Assembly (NCBI GenBank): GCA_003507475.1
Contig: DNVQ01000045.1
Coordinates: 1-6,070, forward strand
DNA length: 6,070 nucleotides
Origin: Candidatus Moraniibacteriota bacterium
GTDB lineage: Bacteria; Patescibacteriota; Minisyncoccia; Moranbacterales; UBA9337
Reading direction: 5' to 3'
Of the stretch, positions 4,461 to 6,070 are shown piece by piece. Position numbers and translations under genes: made by a program. Each line of letters starts with the position of its first letter. Positions within the stretch are counted from its first letter, which is position 1. The notes under the pieces were generated by a model. It did not search any database. It was not told the DNA's origin and worked only from the letters and a program-made list of their open reading frames with translations.

Positions 4461-6070
4461 ATGGACACATTTTTTTCCTCTTTAAATTATTATATTCAAT
4501 TTTTAATTTTTTACATCCCACTTGGCCTTATTGGGATCTGGAGATGGAGCGTTTGGGTTTTTCGAAAAGTTATTTCTCTTTTTTATCATCCGCCAAAAGG
4601 AAAATATCAAACTGCTATCTCCCTTGTTGTGCCTGTATATAATGAAGATCCAAAAACATTTAGACTAGCTCTTGATTCTTGGAAAATCAATAAACCCGAG
4701 GAAATTATTGCCGTAATTGACTACAAAGACAAAAGTTCAATAAATATTTTTAAAAAATTTTCCAAAGATTTTTCCGGCGCTAAATTAATTATAACTAACA
4801 AACCCGGCAAAAGACCAGCTTTGGTTGATGGCGCCAAAGCGTCCAGCGGTGAAATCATTGCTTTTGTTGATAGTGATACTATCTGGAGCTCCAAAATCAA
4901 AAACAAAATCATAGGACCATTTGCTGACCCTCAAGTGGGTGGATTAGTGACCAGGCAAGATGTGCTAAATCCGGACACGCTTGCTCGAAAATTATTTAAA
5001 ATTCTCTTGGATGATCGATATCTTTTTGAATATCCATTTCTTGCAACAGTTAGCGATGCTATGCTTTGTCTTTCTGGACGCACTGCTGTCTATAGAAGAA
5101 CAGCTATTATTGATGAAATGAATAAGTTGGAGGGTGAAACATTCTGGGGAGAAAAAATGATTAGTGGAGATGATAAATCACTGACTAATTTCATCCATGC
5201 CCGGGGTTGGAAATCTCGCTATCTGAAAAATGTCACGGTATACACTACGGGAATTCCTGATATGATGAGCTATTTAAAGCAAAAAGTCCGCTGGAGCAGA
5301 AATGGCTTGCGCTCCGACTCCAAAATTTTATTGAGCAATTGGATTTGGAAAAAAAATAAAATGCTAGCACTTCATATGCTGGATAAATTTGTTTCGCCCA
5401 TCACGCTTCTTATCGGTTTTTCTTATTTTATAATTTCTCTATATTTGGGTCACTGGCAATTCGCACTTCTCATCGCCAGCTGGTGGATAGTAAGTCGAAT
5501 TATAAAAATATTTCCGCATCTTAAAGAAAGACCGGCTGATATCTTGCTTTTGCCAATCTATATAATAGCCACTTTAGTAATAGCGGTTATAAAAATTTAC
5601 GCCCTAATAACCATCAACAAACAAGATTGGATTACCCGCTGGGACAAAAGCCGCCTAAAAAAATTCAGTTTATTCGAAAGTTTTTTCACTTACACAGCCA
5701 CTTTTTCTATAGTTTTCGGAATATTTTTTTCCGTATCTCTTTATCACAATGCCATATTTGAAACCACTCCGCAAAAAACCTCCCGATCATCAGAAGCTCC
5801 CATTCAAAATGCCACCAGCAACCAGCAAACCTTTTCAATCTTTACTCCCGAAAAAACACGCCCTAGCGAAAATGAATTGGAAAATATTTCACTCCAGCTT
5901 TCAAAAGAAAATCAATCTGACGCCTATGGCTATTACATCATAAAAACCGGAGAAACATTGCCAATATTGCAACAAAGATTTAATCTCTCTTCAACGGAAA
6001 AGATCTTGGATGCAAATACAAAATTGCCAATTGCGACATTTGATAATTTTAATGAGGGCAAAAAAATAGC
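4461..6070 (+). CDS. Hyaluronan synthase/NodC-like GT2 membrane glycosyltransferase with C-terminal LysM-like domain (3' truncated by window end)
   Basis: This gene encodes at least 536 residues and is open at the right edge. It is a processive family 2 glycosyltransferase: a cytosolic catalytic domain joins sugars from nucleotide donors and the membrane part exports the chain. A membrane helix spans about 14-36. The GT-A domain has VPVYNE (57-62), NKPGKRPAL (113-121), the DxD motif DSD (137-139), CLSGRTAVYRR (203-213), SGDDKSLTN (235-243) and the QxxRW motif QKVRW (274-278). The GDDxxLTN and SGxxxxYRR blocks favour the hyaluronan synthase/NodC branch over cellulose synthase. Hydrophobic segments follow at about 311-330, 332-348, 359-383 and 405-427. 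The loop QDWITRWDKSRLKK (388-401) corresponds to the cytosolic WGTR-type loop of this branch and is strongly basic, which places the tail outside. The tail has a Ser/Thr/Asn/Gln/Pro-rich linker (431-488) and a LysM-like domain from about 490: YYIIKTGETL, RFNLSS, KILDAN and NEGKKI. It sits 49 bp after the dehydrogenase gene. The polymer is not determined. Confidence 0.9.
   Translation, partial: MDTFFSSLNYYIQFLIFYIPLGLIGIWRWSVWVFRKVISLFYHPPKGKYQTAISLVVPVYNEDPKTFRLALDSWKINKPEEIIAVIDYKDKSSINIFKKFSKDFSGAKLIITNKPGKRPALVDGAKASSGEIIAFVDSDTIWSSKIKNKIIGPFADPQVGGLVTRQDVLNPDTLARKLFKILLDDRYLFEYPFLATVSDAMLCLSGRTAVYRRTAIIDEMNKLEGETFWGEKMISGDDKSLTNFIHARGWKSRYLKNVTVYTTGIPDMMSYLKQKVRWSRNGLRSDSKILLSNWIWKKNKMLALHMLDKFVSPITLLIGFSYFIISLYLGHWQFALLIASWWIVSRIIKIFPHLKERPADILLLPIYIIATLVIAVIKIYALITINKQDWITRWDKSRLKKFSLFESFFTYTATFSIVFGIFFSVSLYHNAIFETTPQKTSRSSEAPIQNATSNQQTFSIFTPEKTRPSENELENISLQLSKENQSDAYGYYIIKTGETLPILQQRFNLSSTEKILDANTKLPIATFDNFNEGKKI
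5928..6070 (+). other. LysM-like domain at the C-terminus of the glycosyltransferase
   Basis: Residues 490-536 of the protein read as one LysM repeat: a hydrophobic strand ending in KTGETL (like KKGDTL), a helix with LQQRF (like IAKKY), NLSSTEKILDAN (like GVTVEELLKAN), then a turn and NEGKKI (like YPGQKL). LysM domains bind N-acetylglucosamine-containing glycans such as peptidoglycan or chitin. The window ends inside or just after this repeat, so further repeats could follow. Confidence 0.75.

Noticed and set aside
4721..4912. 63-codon minus-strand open frame
   Set aside because: It is opposite the GT2 catalytic core (KR and DxD region) and is a shadow.
5749..5943. 64-codon plus-strand open frame rich in Lys and Pro
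   Set aside because: It lies inside the glycosyltransferase linker in another frame; the main frame continues into a recognisable LysM-like domain, so this is a shadow.
1..6070. CRISPR array, tRNA, insertion sequence or attachment site
   Set aside because: No regularly spaced repeats, cloverleaf, transposase motifs or terminal inverted repeats with target duplications were seen.

Overview
The window is AT-rich (by eye roughly a third G+C), compactly coded DNA from a bacterium using standard stop codons. TAA, TAG and TGA all end genes here, so TGA is not reassigned. Small single-domain proteins, almost no Shine-Dalgarno sequences, start codons placed about one -10-to-start distance behind TAAAAT boxes, and the gene families present fit a Patescibacteria/CPR-like genome. 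That is an inference from style; no rRNA or ribosomal protein gene is present to confirm it.

Layout. (1) 87-1118, plus strand: a membrane-anchored alpha/beta hydrolase with an intact Ser-Asp-His triad. (2) 1150-1178: a strong symmetric terminator hairpin shared by this gene and the convergent minus-strand block. (3) 3222 down to 1207, minus strand: four small genes in a row. In order of transcription they are a CFP30B-like VOC protein, a PhnB-type VOC protein, an AHSA1/SRPBCC protein and a DUF1428 (YbaA-like) protein. The last one has its own -10 box and a leader hairpin that could bury its ribosome-binding site. (4) 3223-3490: a very AT-rich divergent intergenic region. (5) 3491 to the right edge, plus strand: a UDP-glucose/GDP-mannose dehydrogenase-like protein without the usual C-terminal domain, then a hyaluronan synthase/NodC-like family 2 glycosyltransferase that runs out of the window. 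The second gene was recovered by direct translation from 4461; it has no stop before the window ends.

How the genes work together. The dehydrogenase and the processive glycosyltransferase form a sugar-nucleotide-oxidation plus polymerisation pair, the logic of streptococcal hasB/hasA, and suggest synthesis of a uronic-acid-containing surface polysaccharide. The glycosyltransferase has an extra C-terminal tail: a Ser/Thr/Asn/Gln/Pro-rich linker and a LysM-like domain, probably outside the membrane. This could hold the polymer or the enzyme at the cell wall. The four-gene block resembles sets of small stress or detoxification-type proteins (VOC, PhnB, AHSA1, YbaA-like) that recur together in bacteria; their substrates cannot be read from sequence.

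The points most worth a second look are the synthase-LysM fusion, the shortened dehydrogenase, the repeated TAAAAT-6/7 nt-ATG arrangement (apparently leaderless genes), and the SD-sequestering hairpin ahead of the DUF1428 gene.
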